Counted from the stretch's first letter, positions 8,630 to 16,534 are shown. The stretch is 64,000 nt of DNA from Sphaerisporangium rufum (GCF_016863395.1 NZ_BOOU01000041.1:1-64000), one strand, 5' to 3'. Numbers and translations are program-made. Notes: generated by a model from the letters alone, not told the origin.

Positions 8630-9034
8630 TCAGCGGTCGATCGCGTGGCGGAGCCGGGCGCGGTGCAGCCAGGCGACGAGGAGGGCGGCGGCGAGGTAGG
8701 CGAGCGGGAGCAGCGGGCCGGTGTGCAGTACGGCGACGTTGGTCACCGCCGCGCCGGCCATCAGCCCGGCCAGCCCGAGCGCGGCCCAGCCGGCCAGGCG
8801 TGGGATGAGCAGTCCCGCCGCGCCGGCCACCTCCAGCACGCCGACCAGGTACCGGAACCACTGGCCGGCGCCGATCTGGCCGAACATGGCGACCATCTGC
8901 GGGTCGCCGGCGAGCTTGAGCAGGCCGGCCGCGGCGAACTGCGCGGCGAGCACGATCTGCAGCACCCACCGGGCGGCCGTGCCGATCCGGCGGGCCGCCG
9001 GGGATCGGCCGGCCAGGGCTTCGTTGGTGTTCAT
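8630..9034 (-). CDS. DoxX-family membrane protein
   Basis: 134 aa with four transmembrane helices. The typical DoxX signature is present: an Ala-rich first helix ending in FAAAGLLKLAG, then the loop MVAMFGQIGAGQWFRY, then a GVLEVAGAAGLLIP helix. Proteins of this family sit in the cytoplasmic membrane and are linked in some bacteria to thiol/oxidative stress, but the biochemical role is unsettled. RBS GGAGAAA precedes the ATG. It stands alone, with 213 bp of repeat-containing DNA upstream. Confidence 0.85.
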   Translation of the reverse strand: MNTNEALAGRSPAARRIGTAARWVLQIVLAAQFAAAGLLKLAGDPQMVAMFGQIGAGQWFRYLVGVLEVAGAAGLLIPRLAGWAALGLAGLMAGAAVTNVAVLHTGPLLPLAYLAAALLVAWLHRARLRHAIDR

Positions 9035-9180
9035 GACGTTTCTCCTCCACGGGTCGTTCTGTGGAGGGGACGTCGGAACCGGCCCGGCGTTCCGGACATC
9101 GCCGGACGGCGAACCGGCACCACACCGCCCGCCCGGCGGGCCGTCGAGGTTCCGGACGTCACCGGAGGTGACCGAGCACC

Positions 9181-9234
9181 GGGTCCGGGACGGACGCCAG
9201 GTCCGGGACGGGCGCCGGGTCCGGGACGCGTGCC
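9181..9234. repeat. 3 x 18-bp tandem repeat
   Basis: Three adjacent copies of an 18-bp unit of the form RGGTCCGGGACGGRCGCC with a few substitutions, lying between the thioesterase stop and the DoxX start. No coding role. Confidence 0.75.
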
Positions 9235-9247
9235 GGCCGGCGGACGG

Positions 9248-9787
9248 TCAGGCCGCGGGGACCCGCACCGCGGCGAGCTGGGTGGACTGGGCGATCAGCC
9301 GGTCCTTGGCGTCCCACACCTGGGCCGACTGGTCGATGCGGTCGCCGCCCACGTCGGTGGCCGCCAGCCGGACCCGGAGCGGCCCCGGCGCGGGCAGCCG
9401 GCGGATGTAGGCGGAGAGCTGGATGGTGGGCATCCAGCCGGGCAGGTCGAGGTTGTAGGTGACCGGCGGCACGGCGTACAGGGCGACCAGCAGGCTCACC
9501 GGATCCCAGTCCGAGCCGTCGGCCAGCCGCTGCCAGCTGCCGATGACCCCGTCCCGCCGCCCGTCACCCAGGCCGAAGCCGAGGTGGCCGGGGTGGATGC
9601 GCACTTCGAGCACCCCCATCAGCGGTACGGCGATCCCGCCCGGCGCCTCGGGCGGGGCGAGCAGGCACTCCGGCTCGGGCGGCAGCTCGACCGGCGCCGC
9701 GCGCGACCACCAAGGGCCGGCGTCGTCCAGCCGGCCGAGGGTGATCAGCGCTTCCATCCGCAACCGGCCCTGCTGGGACAGAGTCAC
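9248..9787 (-). CDS. N-terminally truncated acyl-CoA thioesterase-like protein
   Basis: 179 aa starting at GTG 9787. Sequence corresponds to the middle and C-terminal hot-dog domain of the actinobacterial thioesterase-like family, whose members are normally about 260-280 aa. The opening TLSQQGRLRMEALITLG is an internal strand region in full-length proteins, so about 90 N-terminal residues, including the first hot-dog helix, are missing. The upstream DNA is the TetR gene, in the same reading frame and separated by one TGA and one Ala codon. Either a deletion fused the remnant to the regulator, or this is a reduced, translationally coupled protein. Catalytic activity is doubtful. Confidence 0.65.
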   Translation of the reverse strand: MTLSQQGRLRMEALITLGRLDDAGPWWSRAAPVELPPEPECLLAPPEAPGGIAVPLMGVLEVRIHPGHLGFGLGDGRRDGVIGSWQRLADGSDWDPVSLLVALYAVPPVTYNLDLPGWMPTIQLSAYIRRLPAPGPLRVRLAATDVGGDRIDQSAQVWDAKDRLIAQSTQLAAVRVPAA

Positions 9788-9790
9788 CGC

Positions 9791-10411
9791 TCAGCCGGAG
9801 GACGGGCCGCGCCGGCGCACCAGCGGCAGGAACACCTCGTCGACGATCTCGACGAGCACCTCGTCCGGCGCGGTGGGGACGCCCCGCACGACGTATTCGT
9901 TGCGCAGCAGGACGATGGCCACCGTGGCGACCCGCGGATGGAGCGCTTCGGGCGCCGCCTCCCCCCGGGCGACCGCACGTCCAAGGATGGTCAGCCAGGG
10001 CGCGGCGGCGGCGTCGCCGGACTGGCCCTGCATCCGGGCCAGCAGCTCCGGAGCGCCGCCGGCCGCCGACAGCAGCTCGCGCAGGATCGCGCCGAGCGGA
10101 GAGCTCCAGTGGCGGTTGGCCAGCCGCAGGAACGCCAGGACGTCGCCGCGCAGCTCGCCGGTGTCCGGGAGCGGAACCGTCGTGGACAGCTGCCGGTAGG
10201 CGGCGATGCCGAGTGCCAGGCGGTTCGGCCAGCGGCGGTAGACGGCGTTCTTGTTCGTACCGGCCCGAGCGGCGACCTTCTCCATGGTCAGGGCGGCGTA
10301 TCCGGACTCGGTGAGCTCGTCCACCGCGGCCCGCAGGATGGCCTCCTCCAGGGCGGCGCCACGCCGGCGTGTCTGTCCCGTTCCTGACCGCGTTCCCGGA
10401 TCGTCGGCCAT
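9791..10411 (-). CDS. TetR-family repressor
   Basis: 206 aa from ATG 10411, chosen because GGAAGGGGAAC precedes it (the frame extends to 10543 without a better start). The N-terminal HTH lies at about residues 20-66, including LTMEKVAARAGTNKNAVYRRW. The C-terminal ligand domain is of the TetR_C_11-like type. It diverges from the TIM-barrel gene at 10527, and a 10-bp-arm palindrome between them (10480-10500) is its likely operator. Likely to repress itself and perhaps the divergent gene. Its ligand is unknown; the truncated thioesterase downstream suggests a fatty-acyl link, by inference only. Confidence 0.85.
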   Translation of the reverse strand: MADDPGTRSGTGQTRRRGAALEEAILRAAVDELTESGYAALTMEKVAARAGTNKNAVYRRWPNRLALGIAAYRQLSTTVPLPDTGELRGDVLAFLRLANRHWSSPLGAILRELLSAAGGAPELLARMQGQSGDAAAAPWLTILGRAVARGEAAPEALHPRVATVAIVLLRNEYVVRGVPTAPDEVLVEIVDEVFLPLVRRRGPSSG

Positions 10412-10479
10412 GTTCCCCTTCCTTGCTCGGTACCGCGCGTACCTTGCCATTCTGGTTGCCCAGCTCATTGTCCGGCAAC

Positions 10480-10500
10480 TAAGGTACGTTACGTACCTTA
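10480..10500. promoter_or_regulatory. TetR operator palindrome
   Basis: Arms TAAGGTACGT and ACGTACCTTA around a central T, perfect over 21 bp, between divergent genes. A second half-site CGTACCTT lies near 10438-10445, inside the TetR leader. The layout is what is expected for autorepression. Confidence 0.7.
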
Positions 10501-10526
10501 AATCGGGCGAAGGGAAGCGATGACGC

Positions 10527-11546
10527 ATGCGCGCCAAAGGCATCAGTTACGACACCGGGTTCGTCCGGCACGGGAAGACCTCTCGCCGGCACTTCGACCC
10601 GCGCGTGGTGGAGCGCGAGCTGCGCGTCATCCGCGACGACCTGCACTGCACCGCGGTGCGTGTCATGGGCGGCGACCCGGACCGGATCGAGCTCGCGGCC
10701 GGGTACGCCGCCGATCTCGGGCTGGAGGTCTGGTTCTCTCCCTACCCGCTCGAACTGGCCGCCGGCGAGATGCTGGCGATGTTCGCCGACTGCGCCGAGC
10801 GCGCGGAACGGCTCCGGCGACGTGGCGCCGAGGTCGTGTTCGTCACCGGTGCCGAGCTCAGCCTGATGAACCCGGGATTCGTGCCCGGCGGCAGCATCGA
10901 CGAGCGGGTCGCGGCGCTCCTTCGACCGGACTTCCTCCGCGAGCGGCTCGGCGAGGTCGGCGACCGCGTCAACGAATTCCTGGGCGAGGCCGTCCCGCTG
11001 GTCCGGGAGCGCTTCGGCGGGCGGCTGACCTACGCCGCCGTACCGCTGGAGCGCGTCGACTGGACCCTGTTCGACATCACGTCCGTGGACCTCTACCGGA
11101 CGGCCGAGGTCGCCGGCCGGTTCGCCGACGGCGTCCGCGCCCTGGTCGCGCAGGGCAGGCCGGTCGCGATCACCGAGTTCGGCTCGGCCGGCTACCGCGG
11201 TGCCGGCGATCGGGGCGCCAGCGGCCTGGAGATCGTCGAGTACGACGACGACGGCCCGGTCCGGCTGAAGGGCGAGTACGCCCGCGACGAGGCCGGCCAG
11301 GCTGCCTACGTCCGCGAGCTGCTGGAGGTCTTCGAAGCCTGCGGCGTGGACGCCGCGTTCGTGTTCACCTTCGCGCTGTACGACCACGTGCACCGCCCGG
11401 ACGGCGATCCGCGCGACGACCTCGACCTGGCGAGCTACGGCATCGTCAAGGTGTACGAGGACCGGCTCGGCGCCACCTACCCGGACCTGCCCTGGGAGCC
11501 CAAGGCCGCGTTCACCGCCCTCGCCGACTTCTACCGGGAGCACTGA
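10527..11546 (+). CDS. TIM-barrel glycosidase-like protein
   Basis: 339 aa, cytosolic, no signal peptide. Alternating strand/helix pattern of a (beta/alpha)8 barrel. Acidic strand ends such as FVTGAELS (about 108-115) and VAITEFGSAGYRG (about 213-225) resemble the acid/base and nucleophile positions of clan GH-A glycosidases. Homologues are sometimes labelled abortive-infection proteins in annotation, but I see no Abi feature. Divergent from the TetR repressor and probably its target. Substrate unknown. Confidence 0.6.
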   Translation: MRAKGISYDTGFVRHGKTSRRHFDPRVVERELRVIRDDLHCTAVRVMGGDPDRIELAAGYAADLGLEVWFSPYPLELAAGEMLAMFADCAERAERLRRRGAEVVFVTGAELSLMNPGFVPGGSIDERVAALLRPDFLRERLGEVGDRVNEFLGEAVPLVRERFGGRLTYAAVPLERVDWTLFDITSVDLYRTAEVAGRFADGVRALVAQGRPVAITEFGSAGYRGAGDRGASGLEIVEYDDDGPVRLKGEYARDEAGQAAYVRELLEVFEACGVDAAFVFTFALYDHVHRPDGDPRDDLDLASYGIVKVYEDRLGATYPDLPWEPKAAFTALADFYREH

Positions 11547-11683
11547 ACGGGCCGGTCGCGCGATCCGCGGGGGCCGGTCAAGGATGCCTGGACTCCCGGG
11601 CGCGGGCACGTACCGCACGACCGGCGCCGGGCGCCGACGGACCCGGCCCGCCGTGGGCGGCGGGCGGTGCGTAGGATCAAGGC

Positions 11684-11995
11684 ATGAACCGGCGGGCCTT
11701 GGACACCGCGGCGCGCGTCCGCGTGCTGCTCGCCGCCGTGGCCGGCGTCGCCTTCATCCTGCTGTCCCCGGCGCTGCTCGCGGCCGACGCGCCGGGCAAC
11801 GTCACGCTGGCCGTGCTCACCATGGCGCTGTCGCTGGCGGTGCTGGTGCGGGTGGCCAACCGCTGCGGCGCGCTGGCGGCCCGCGCGGTGAGCACAGTGC
11901 CGCCCGGCCGCGACGACCCGCCCCCCGTGCTGCCCGGCCGGGTCACCGACCCGGTGCACCACCCGCTGCGGCCCCGCGCTCCTGGACCGGCCTGA
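11684..11995 (+). CDS. DUF6412-like small membrane protein
   Basis: 103 aa with two transmembrane helices (about 15-33 and 40-58), a short loop with Cys, and a Pro-rich hydrophilic tail. Lies 59 bp upstream of yidC in the same direction, the usual position of this family in actinomycetes, where small proteins accompany the second insertase copy. Probably co-transcribed with yidC. Function unknown. Confidence 0.7.
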   Translation: MNRRALDTAARVRVLLAAVAGVAFILLSPALLAADAPGNVTLAVLTMALSLAVLVRVANRCGALAARAVSTVPPGRDDPPPVLPGRVTDPVHHPLRPRAPGPA

Positions 11996-12054
11996 CGCTC
12001 GCCCCCGGGCGAGCCTCACGGCCCATTCCCGTCTCTCGTCCAGGAGATCCCTTC

Positions 12055-12849
12055 ATGTCGTTGCTCGATCCGCTTTCGCATGCCCTGGCCGCCGTCGCCG
12101 CGGCCACCCACACCGGGCTCACCTCGCTGGGCGCCGATCCGGCGTCCGGTGCCACCTGGGTGCTGTGCGTCGCCGCCGTCGTCACCGCCGTCCGGCTCGC
12201 CATCCTTCCGCTGGCCGCGTACGGCGTGCGCTCGGCGCACGCCGCCGCCCGGGCGCGGCCGCGGCTGGACGAGCTGGCCCGGCGCCACCGGGGCCGCAAG
12301 GACCCGGAGAGCGTGCGCGCGTTCATGGCCGAACGGCGCCGGATCGCCGCCGAGCACCGGATGTCCCGGCTGGGCTGCCTGCCGGCGCTGGTGCAGCTGC
12401 CGTTCTGGATGGCCCTGTACCACCTGCTCTCCGACGTCGCGGCCGGAGTGCCGGTGGGCGCGCTGGGGCCGGACCTGGTCGCGTCGCTCGGCACGGCCAC
12501 CCTGCTCGGCGTCCCGCTGGCCGAGCGCGGCTATCTGGGCGGCGGCTGGACGCACCTGCTCGTGGTCGCCGGGCTGGCCGGCACCGCCGCCCTGCTGTCG
12601 TACGTCACCCAGCGGTACCTGGTGGCGCCGAACACCGTGCTCGCCGACGCCCCCGAGATGATGGTGCGGGCGCAGCAGATGATGCCCACGCTGTCGGCGC
12701 TCGGGCTGCTGGTGGCGGGCGGCGTCGTCCCGGTGGCGCTGCTCGTGTACTGGGTGTGCAACGCGCTGTGGACGCTCGGCCAGTCGGCGGCCGTCCTGCG
12801 CTGGTTCCCCACCCCCGGATCACCCGCCGCCGCCCGCATCGGCCGCTGA
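12055..12849 (+). CDS. yidC: YidC/Oxa1-family membrane protein insertase
   Basis: 264 aa from ATG 12055 with CCAGGAG 8 nt upstream. Contains the Oxa1/YidC core: first helix after residue 40, a basic helical hairpin at about 70-100 (rich in Arg, with RRHRGRKDPE), then the conserved SRLGCLPALVQLPFWMALYHLL and a C-terminal pair of helices. The large periplasmic domain of Gram-negative YidC is absent, as usual here. It inserts and folds inner-membrane proteins, alone or with SecYEG. It is shorter than the main actinobacterial YidC near the origin, so it is probably the accessory paralogue. Confidence 0.9.
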   Translation: MSLLDPLSHALAAVAAATHTGLTSLGADPASGATWVLCVAAVVTAVRLAILPLAAYGVRSAHAAARARPRLDELARRHRGRKDPESVRAFMAERRRIAAEHRMSRLGCLPALVQLPFWMALYHLLSDVAAGVPVGALGPDLVASLGTATLLGVPLAERGYLGGGWTHLLVVAGLAGTAALLSYVTQRYLVAPNTVLADAPEMMVRAQQMMPTLSALGLLVAGGVVPVALLVYWVCNALWTLGQSAAVLRWFPTPGSPAAARIGR

Positions 12850-12941
12850 ACCGGCGTGATCATAATGTCCGGCCACCTGGTAGGTTCGGCCACGATGGAC
12901 GCGTGTGGAGCGCGCCGAGTGTCCGCGCCCCCGGTGCACCG

Positions 12942-13811
12942 ATGAGCGGCCCCCGCCGCGAGGCGACCGCCGGCGGAATCATGCCGCCGTCCCGCTCGCC
13001 GCTGCTGTTCTGCCTGCTGATGGCGGTCACCGGCGTGCCGTTCTGGGCACTGGACATCGTGGCGGGGCCCCTTCCCTGGCTGCCGATGAACCTGCCGGCC
13101 AGTGCCCTGCAGTTCGTCTCGCCGATCGTGGTGGCCGCCCTCCTGGTACACCGCGCCGAGGGGGCCATCGGGGTCCGGCGGCTGCTGGCCCGGCTCGCCG
13201 ACCACCGGCGTATCACCCGCCGGGCCTGGTACGTGCCACTCGTGCTGCTGATGCCGGCCTCGCTGACCCTCGCCTATCTCGTCATGCGGGCGACCGGCCG
13301 CCCGCTGCCCGAGCCGCACATCCCGCCGGCGGCGATCCCGCTGCTGGCCCTGGCGTTCCTGGTCGGTGCCGTCTGCGAGGAGGCGGGCTGGACCGGGTAC
13401 GCGACCGACCCGCTGCTACGGCGCTACGGCACGCTCGGCACCGGAGTCCTGCTCGGCGTGGTGTGGGCGGCGGTGCACGTGCTGCCCTGGCACACCGGTC
13501 ACGACTGGATGTGGGTGGCCTGGCAGGGGGTGGCCACGGTGGCGATCCGGGTGATGATCGTGACACTCTACGTCCACGACGGGGGCAGCGTCTTCGGCGC
13601 GGTGCTGTTCCACGACATGGTCAACGTCAGCGACGGGCTGTTCCCCAACGGCGGTTCTCACTACGATCCCGCCGTCGCCGGGCCGATCCTGGTCGCCTGC
13701 GCCGCCCTGCTCGTCGTGGCCGGACGGTTGCGGCCCCGGCCGGGCGGCGGGAACGGCGGCATCCGCGGCTCCGGTGACCGGCCCGCCGGGGGCCGTGTCG
13801 CGCCCGGCTGA
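12942..13811 (+). CDS. CPBP-family intramembrane metalloprotease (CAAX protease-like)
   Basis: 289 aa from ATG 12942 (in-frame alternatives GTG 12903 and ATG 12981). About seven transmembrane helices. CPBP motif 1 is CEEAGWTGYA, motif 2 is AAVHVLPWH, motif 3 is LFHDMVN; Glu-Glu and the two His would bind zinc in the membrane. Family members process prenylated or other membrane peptides, or confer bacteriocin self-protection. It follows yidC by 92 bp with no obvious terminator. The substrate is unknown. A related protease lies at 49336-50217. Confidence 0.85.
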   Translation: MSGPRREATAGGIMPPSRSPLLFCLLMAVTGVPFWALDIVAGPLPWLPMNLPASALQFVSPIVVAALLVHRAEGAIGVRRLLARLADHRRITRRAWYVPLVLLMPASLTLAYLVMRATGRPLPEPHIPPAAIPLLALAFLVGAVCEEAGWTGYATDPLLRRYGTLGTGVLLGVVWAAVHVLPWHTGHDWMWVAWQGVATVAIRVMIVTLYVHDGGSVFGAVLFHDMVNVSDGLFPNGGSHYDPAVAGPILVACAALLVVAGRLRPRPGGGNGGIRGSGDRPAGGRVAPG

Positions 13812-13846
13812 GCTCCCCGGGACGTTCGGGGACCGGCCGGGTGAGC

Positions 13847-13888
13847 GGTGCCGGCCGCCCCCGCCCCGCGCACGGGGCGGCCGGCACC
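13847..13888. terminator. bidirectional hairpin between convergent genes
   Basis: 15-bp perfect arms GGTGCCGGCCGCCCC and its complement, with a 12-nt loop, placed between the convergent CPBP and RidA genes. Serves both strands by position. Confidence 0.75.
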
Positions 13889-13909
13889 ACCGATTCCGGA
13901 GGCGGCCGC

Positions 13910-14365
13910 TCAGCGCAGGGCCATGACCACTTCCAGTTCCAGGGGCGCGCCGGCGGGCAGCGAGCTCGCGCCGAAGGCGAGCCGGCTGTGCCGGGCGGGG
14001 GCGAAGGCGACGTCGAACACCCGCGAGGCGCCGTCGGCGATGGCGGCGTGCCCGGCGAACTCGGGAGGGCAGGCGATGTGCACGGCCAGCCGTACCACGT
14101 CCGCGACGGCGTCCAGCCCGGTGTGCGCGTGCGCCACCGCCAGCGCGTTCAGTGCCGCCTGCGCGGCCGCGTCGCTGGCCCGCTCCAGGTCAGGTGCCTG
14201 TCCCGGCCGCCCGGCGGCCATGAGGACTCCGTCGCGCAGGGGAAGCATCCCGCTGAGGAACAGCAGCCCGCCGGCCGCCCGGGCGGGGACGTAGGCGCCG
14301 AGCGGCGCGGGCGGCTCCGGCAGGTGCAGGCCGGCGGCCGCCAGGCGGCCGAGGACGCCGCTCAC
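13910..14365 (-). CDS. RidA/YjgF-family enamine/imine deaminase-like protein
   Basis: 151 aa from GTG 14365, whose start overlaps the stop of the upstream reductase gene (GTGA). RidA fold features: GLLFLSGMLPL near 45-55, central AAAQAALNALAVAHAHTG helix, and VVRLAVHIACPPEF. Canonical RidA proteins hydrolyse reactive 2-aminoacrylate and other enamines via a conserved Arg near residue 105. Here the equivalent strand (VRLAVHI) retains Arg, but the C-terminal region diverges from the RidA subfamily, so it is likely one of the Rid2-7 groups. Tight coupling to an NAD(P)/F420 reductase suggests a joint detoxification or catabolic role. Confidence 0.8.
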   Translation of the reverse strand: MSGVLGRLAAAGLHLPEPPAPLGAYVPARAAGGLLFLSGMLPLRDGVLMAAGRPGQAPDLERASDAAAQAALNALAVAHAHTGLDAVADVVRLAVHIACPPEFAGHAAIADGASRVFDVAFAPARHSRLAFGASSLPAGAPLELEVVMALR

Positions 14366-15042
14366 GCGATCAGCGGGCCCACGGTGTGGTCGGCCTGGCC
14401 GGGGGTCCACGGCTCGCCGAGCAGCTTGTAGTTCATGCGCGGGAAGAAGCCGTAGCGCGGGCCGAGCTCGCCGCTGAGCAGCGTCATCCGCTCGACGGTG
14501 CGGGCGTTGGCGAGCCGCCCGGCGTCCAGGTGGCGGAACGGGGTGCCCTCCCCGAGCGCGATGACCTGGCCCTTGGCCTCCTCGTCATCGGAGACGACGT
14601 AGACGTCGCTGACCGTGCCGTCGAACTCGGGGGCGTCGAAGACCTCCCACCAGACGTTCTTGAACGCCCCCACCACGCGGGTCTCGGGCAGGCGCGCGGC
14701 GATCTGCTCGGCACCGCTGGTGTCCCAGGGGGTGATGAAGTCGGTGTAGTCGTCGTTGAACGGGTTGGTGATGTCGATCAGGATCTTGCCGGCGAGCGCG
14801 TCCCGCATGGCCTCCAGCCGGTCCAGCAGCCCGTCCCGGATGAAGATCGCCGGTAGCACCACCGGTGCGTCCAGTGCCTGCTCGTATCCTCCCGCGGTGA
14901 GGTTCGCCCGGCCGAGCCCGGAGGCGATCTTGCCGGCCCGAGCCGGATCGCGGGAGCCGAGCACGACCTGGTGGCCCGCCGCGGCGTACATCGCCGCCAG
15001 CCGGACTCCCATCCGCCCGGTCCCCAGAACGCCGATCTGCAT
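14362..15042 (-). CDS. NADPH-dependent F420 reductase-like protein
   Basis: 226 aa, with AGAGGGG before the ATG. Rossmann fingerprint IGVLGTGRMGVRLAAMYAAAGH at the very N-terminus, then LGSRDP typical of NADP-binding (Ser/Arg after the second strand), and the conserved ILIDITNPF segment near 90-98. Family (PF03807-type) includes F420H2:NADP oxidoreductase and reductases often called NADP oxidoreductase. It starts an operon with the RidA-like gene and diverges from an ArsR regulator. It may be the target of that regulator. Substrate is not known. Confidence 0.85.
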   Translation of the reverse strand: MQIGVLGTGRMGVRLAAMYAAAGHQVVLGSRDPARAGKIASGLGRANLTAGGYEQALDAPVVLPAIFIRDGLLDRLEAMRDALAGKILIDITNPFNDDYTDFITPWDTSGAEQIAARLPETRVVGAFKNVWWEVFDAPEFDGTVSDVYVVSDDEEAKGQVIALGEGTPFRHLDAGRLANARTVERMTLLSGELGPRYGFFPRMNYKLLGEPWTPGQADHTVGPLIA

Positions 15043-15130
15043 GGTGATACCCCTCTGTGCCGCCGGGCCGATGCGAGCCCGGGTAGGTAGCAGCGCCGAC
15101 CGTGATCAACCGGCGCACGCCCATCGTAGC

Positions 15131-15154
15131 ATCGCTATATAGCTAAATAGCGAT
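15131..15154. promoter_or_regulatory. ArsR-type operator in divergent promoter region
   Basis: Inverted repeat ATCGCTAT - N8 - ATAGCGAT in an AT-rich island in otherwise GC-rich DNA, 38 bp before the ArsR start codon and 88 bp before the reductase start codon. Placement and AT content fit an ArsR operator overlapping both promoters. Confidence 0.7.
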
Positions 15155-15191
15155 ATCTCTATCTAGACGGGTTCGCGGGTACCCTGTTCTC

Positions 15192-15512
15192 ATGAGCGAC
15201 GTGGAACTGCGGGTCGACGCGGAGGTCCTGCGCGCTCTGGCCAGCGGCGCCCGGCTGGACATCCTGCGCTGGCTCAAAGACCCGGCCGGCAACTTCGGGC
15301 CCCAGGCGGTCGGCGACTTCGACGTGGAGGGCGTGTGCGTGTCGGTCATCCAGGACCGCGCGGGAATGTCGCAGCCCACCGTCTCGGCCCACCTGAAGAT
15401 CCTGCACCAGGCAGGGCTGGTCACCCGCCGGAAGATCGGCCCCTGGCACTTCTACAAGCGCGACGAGCAGGCGGTGCGCCGCTTCCTGGACACCCTGTCC
15501 GCCGCCCTGTGA
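15192..15512 (+). CDS. ArsR/SmtB-family regulator
   Basis: 106 aa. Winged HTH: LRALASGARLDILRWL at residues 10-25 and recognition helix GMSQPTVSAHLKILHQAGLV at about 59-78, followed by the wing VTRRKIGPWHFYKRD. No Cys pair in the alpha-3 helix (no CxC metal motif); one Cys lies at about 50, so metal sensing is not evident. It may respond to a small molecule or redox state. It diverges from the reductase/RidA operon with a shared operator, which makes that operon its probable target. Confidence 0.9.
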   Translation: MSDVELRVDAEVLRALASGARLDILRWLKDPAGNFGPQAVGDFDVEGVCVSVIQDRAGMSQPTVSAHLKILHQAGLVTRRKIGPWHFYKRDEQAVRRFLDTLSAAL

Positions 15513-15592
15513 CGGCACCGGCGCGGACGCGCCCCTCCCGCCGGCACGGGCCGCGCCCGGCCGCCGGCGCCGGCCGGCAGGGGTCGAGCCGG

Positions 15593-15865
15593 TCAGCGCC
15601 GGCGCGGCCTGAGCAGCACCAGCAACCCGATGGCCAGGGTCACCAGGCCGGCCACCGTCCAGCCGGCCGACCCGCCGGTGACCGGCCGGCAGTCGGCGAC
15701 GCACATGATCGGCTCGATCCGGAGTATGCCCGTCCCCTGCAACGTCCACAGCGCGCCGAGCAGGATCAGGACGGCCGCCACGACGACCCGGGCGACCTTG
15801 CGCCAGGTCGGACGGGACCGCGCGGTGGTCGGGCGGGAGATGGACGGCTCTTGTGGTTGAGACAT
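15593..15865 (-). CDS. small two-span membrane protein
   Basis: 90 aa. Polar N-terminus (about 25 residues), transmembrane helix about 25-44, an external loop with two cysteines (IEPIMCVADCRP) and a second helix at about 67-84 ending in RPRRR. The C-x3-C pair could be a disulfide outside the membrane. Divergent from the MarR gene with a palindromic operator between, so it may be a MarR target. Family not recognised. Confidence 0.7.
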   Translation of the reverse strand: MSQPQEPSISRPTTARSRPTWRKVARVVVAAVLILLGALWTLQGTGILRIEPIMCVADCRPVTGGSAGWTVAGLVTLAIGLLVLLRPRRR

Positions 15866-15900
15866 GACGGCCCCCGATCAGATATGGTGACACTAGTTCA

Positions 15901-15918
15901 GTAACCTTAGAAGGTGAC
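15901..15918. promoter_or_regulatory. MarR operator candidate
   Basis: Imperfect palindrome GTaACCTT-ag-AAGGTgAC, 8 bp before the MarR start codon and 35 bp before the divergent membrane protein. Its size and position are typical of an autoregulatory MarR site. Confidence 0.6.
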
Positions 15919-15926
15919 TTTATAAG

Positions 15927-16391
15927 GTGTCCGAAGTATCTGCAAGGCCGGAGCCGTTCATGCCGCAGCTCATCAGCGCGGCGTTCGACCTGATGCTGGA
16001 CGGCCTGTACCGCTACCTGGTGCAGGCCGGGTACGACGACCTGCGGCCCACCCACTGCCTCAATGTGTTCCGGTTCATGGACTGCGACGGCACCCGGCCC
16101 GGCACGCTGGCCCGCCGCGCCGGAATGACCCCACAGGCGATGAGCGAGCTGGTGGCGTACCTGGAGAAGCGCGACTACGTGCGGCGGGTGCCCGACCCGG
16201 CCGACGGCCGGGGCCGCGTCGTCGTCTACGCCGACCGGGGCACCCGCGCCGCCGAGGTCAGCGACGCCTACTTCGCCGAGATGGAGGCCCGCTGGGCGGC
16301 CGTCGTCGGCGCCGGCCGCCTCCAGGACCTCAAGAACGCCTTGGCCCACATCGTCGAGGCCGCCCCCCACCCCGAAGATCTCGTGCGCTAG
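15927..16391 (+). CDS. MarR-family regulator
   Basis: 154 aa from GTG 15927 (AAGG just upstream). Winged HTH: GTLARRAGMTPQAMSELVAYLEKRDYVRR at about 59-87, then the wing DPADGRGRVVVYADRG. Long N- and C-terminal dimerisation helices. Likely autoregulated through the adjacent palindrome and acting on the divergent two-span membrane protein. Its ligand cannot be read from sequence. Confidence 0.88.
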   Translation: MSEVSARPEPFMPQLISAAFDLMLDGLYRYLVQAGYDDLRPTHCLNVFRFMDCDGTRPGTLARRAGMTPQAMSELVAYLEKRDYVRRVPDPADGRGRVVVYADRGTRAAEVSDAYFAEMEARWAAVVGAGRLQDLKNALAHIVEAAPHPEDLVR

Positions 16392-16415
16392 CGGGCCGCG
16401 GGGCCCGCGGTCCGC

Positions 16416-16532
16416 TCACAGCGGCCAGGCGGCCAGCAGGTCGCCCGGACCGTAGCCGCGTCCAGTCCCGGAGAGTCGATTCCGCTCGCCGCCAGCACCG
16501 TGCGCGCCTGAGTCTGCGGGGGAACTCGGCAC
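16416..16532 (-). pseudogene. remnant of an unknown gene, copy A
   Basis: 38 codons from GTG 16532 to a TGA at 16416, ending ...YGPGDLLAAWPL. The 3' 70 bp match a second segment beyond the hydrolase gene (17729-17804), whose minus strand reads GHGPDDLPDAWPR. The pair looks like decayed copies of one C-terminal coding segment. It could instead be a genuine very small gene with the periodic array as its control region. The following interval to 16827 holds a further open minus-strand stretch (16677-16862) without a recognisable family. Confidence 0.35.
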
Positions 16533-16534
16533 GT

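Noticed and set aside
9785-9793. TGA between TetR and thioesterase as a recoded (readthrough or selenocysteine) codon
   Set aside because: No stem-loop or SECIS-like structure is visible, and a GTG start lies 3 bp later, so ordinary termination and restart explains it.
10527-11546. Abortive-infection phage defence gene
   Set aside because: The label exists for relatives, but the sequence shows a TIM-barrel pattern with glycosidase-like acidic strands and no Abi hallmark.
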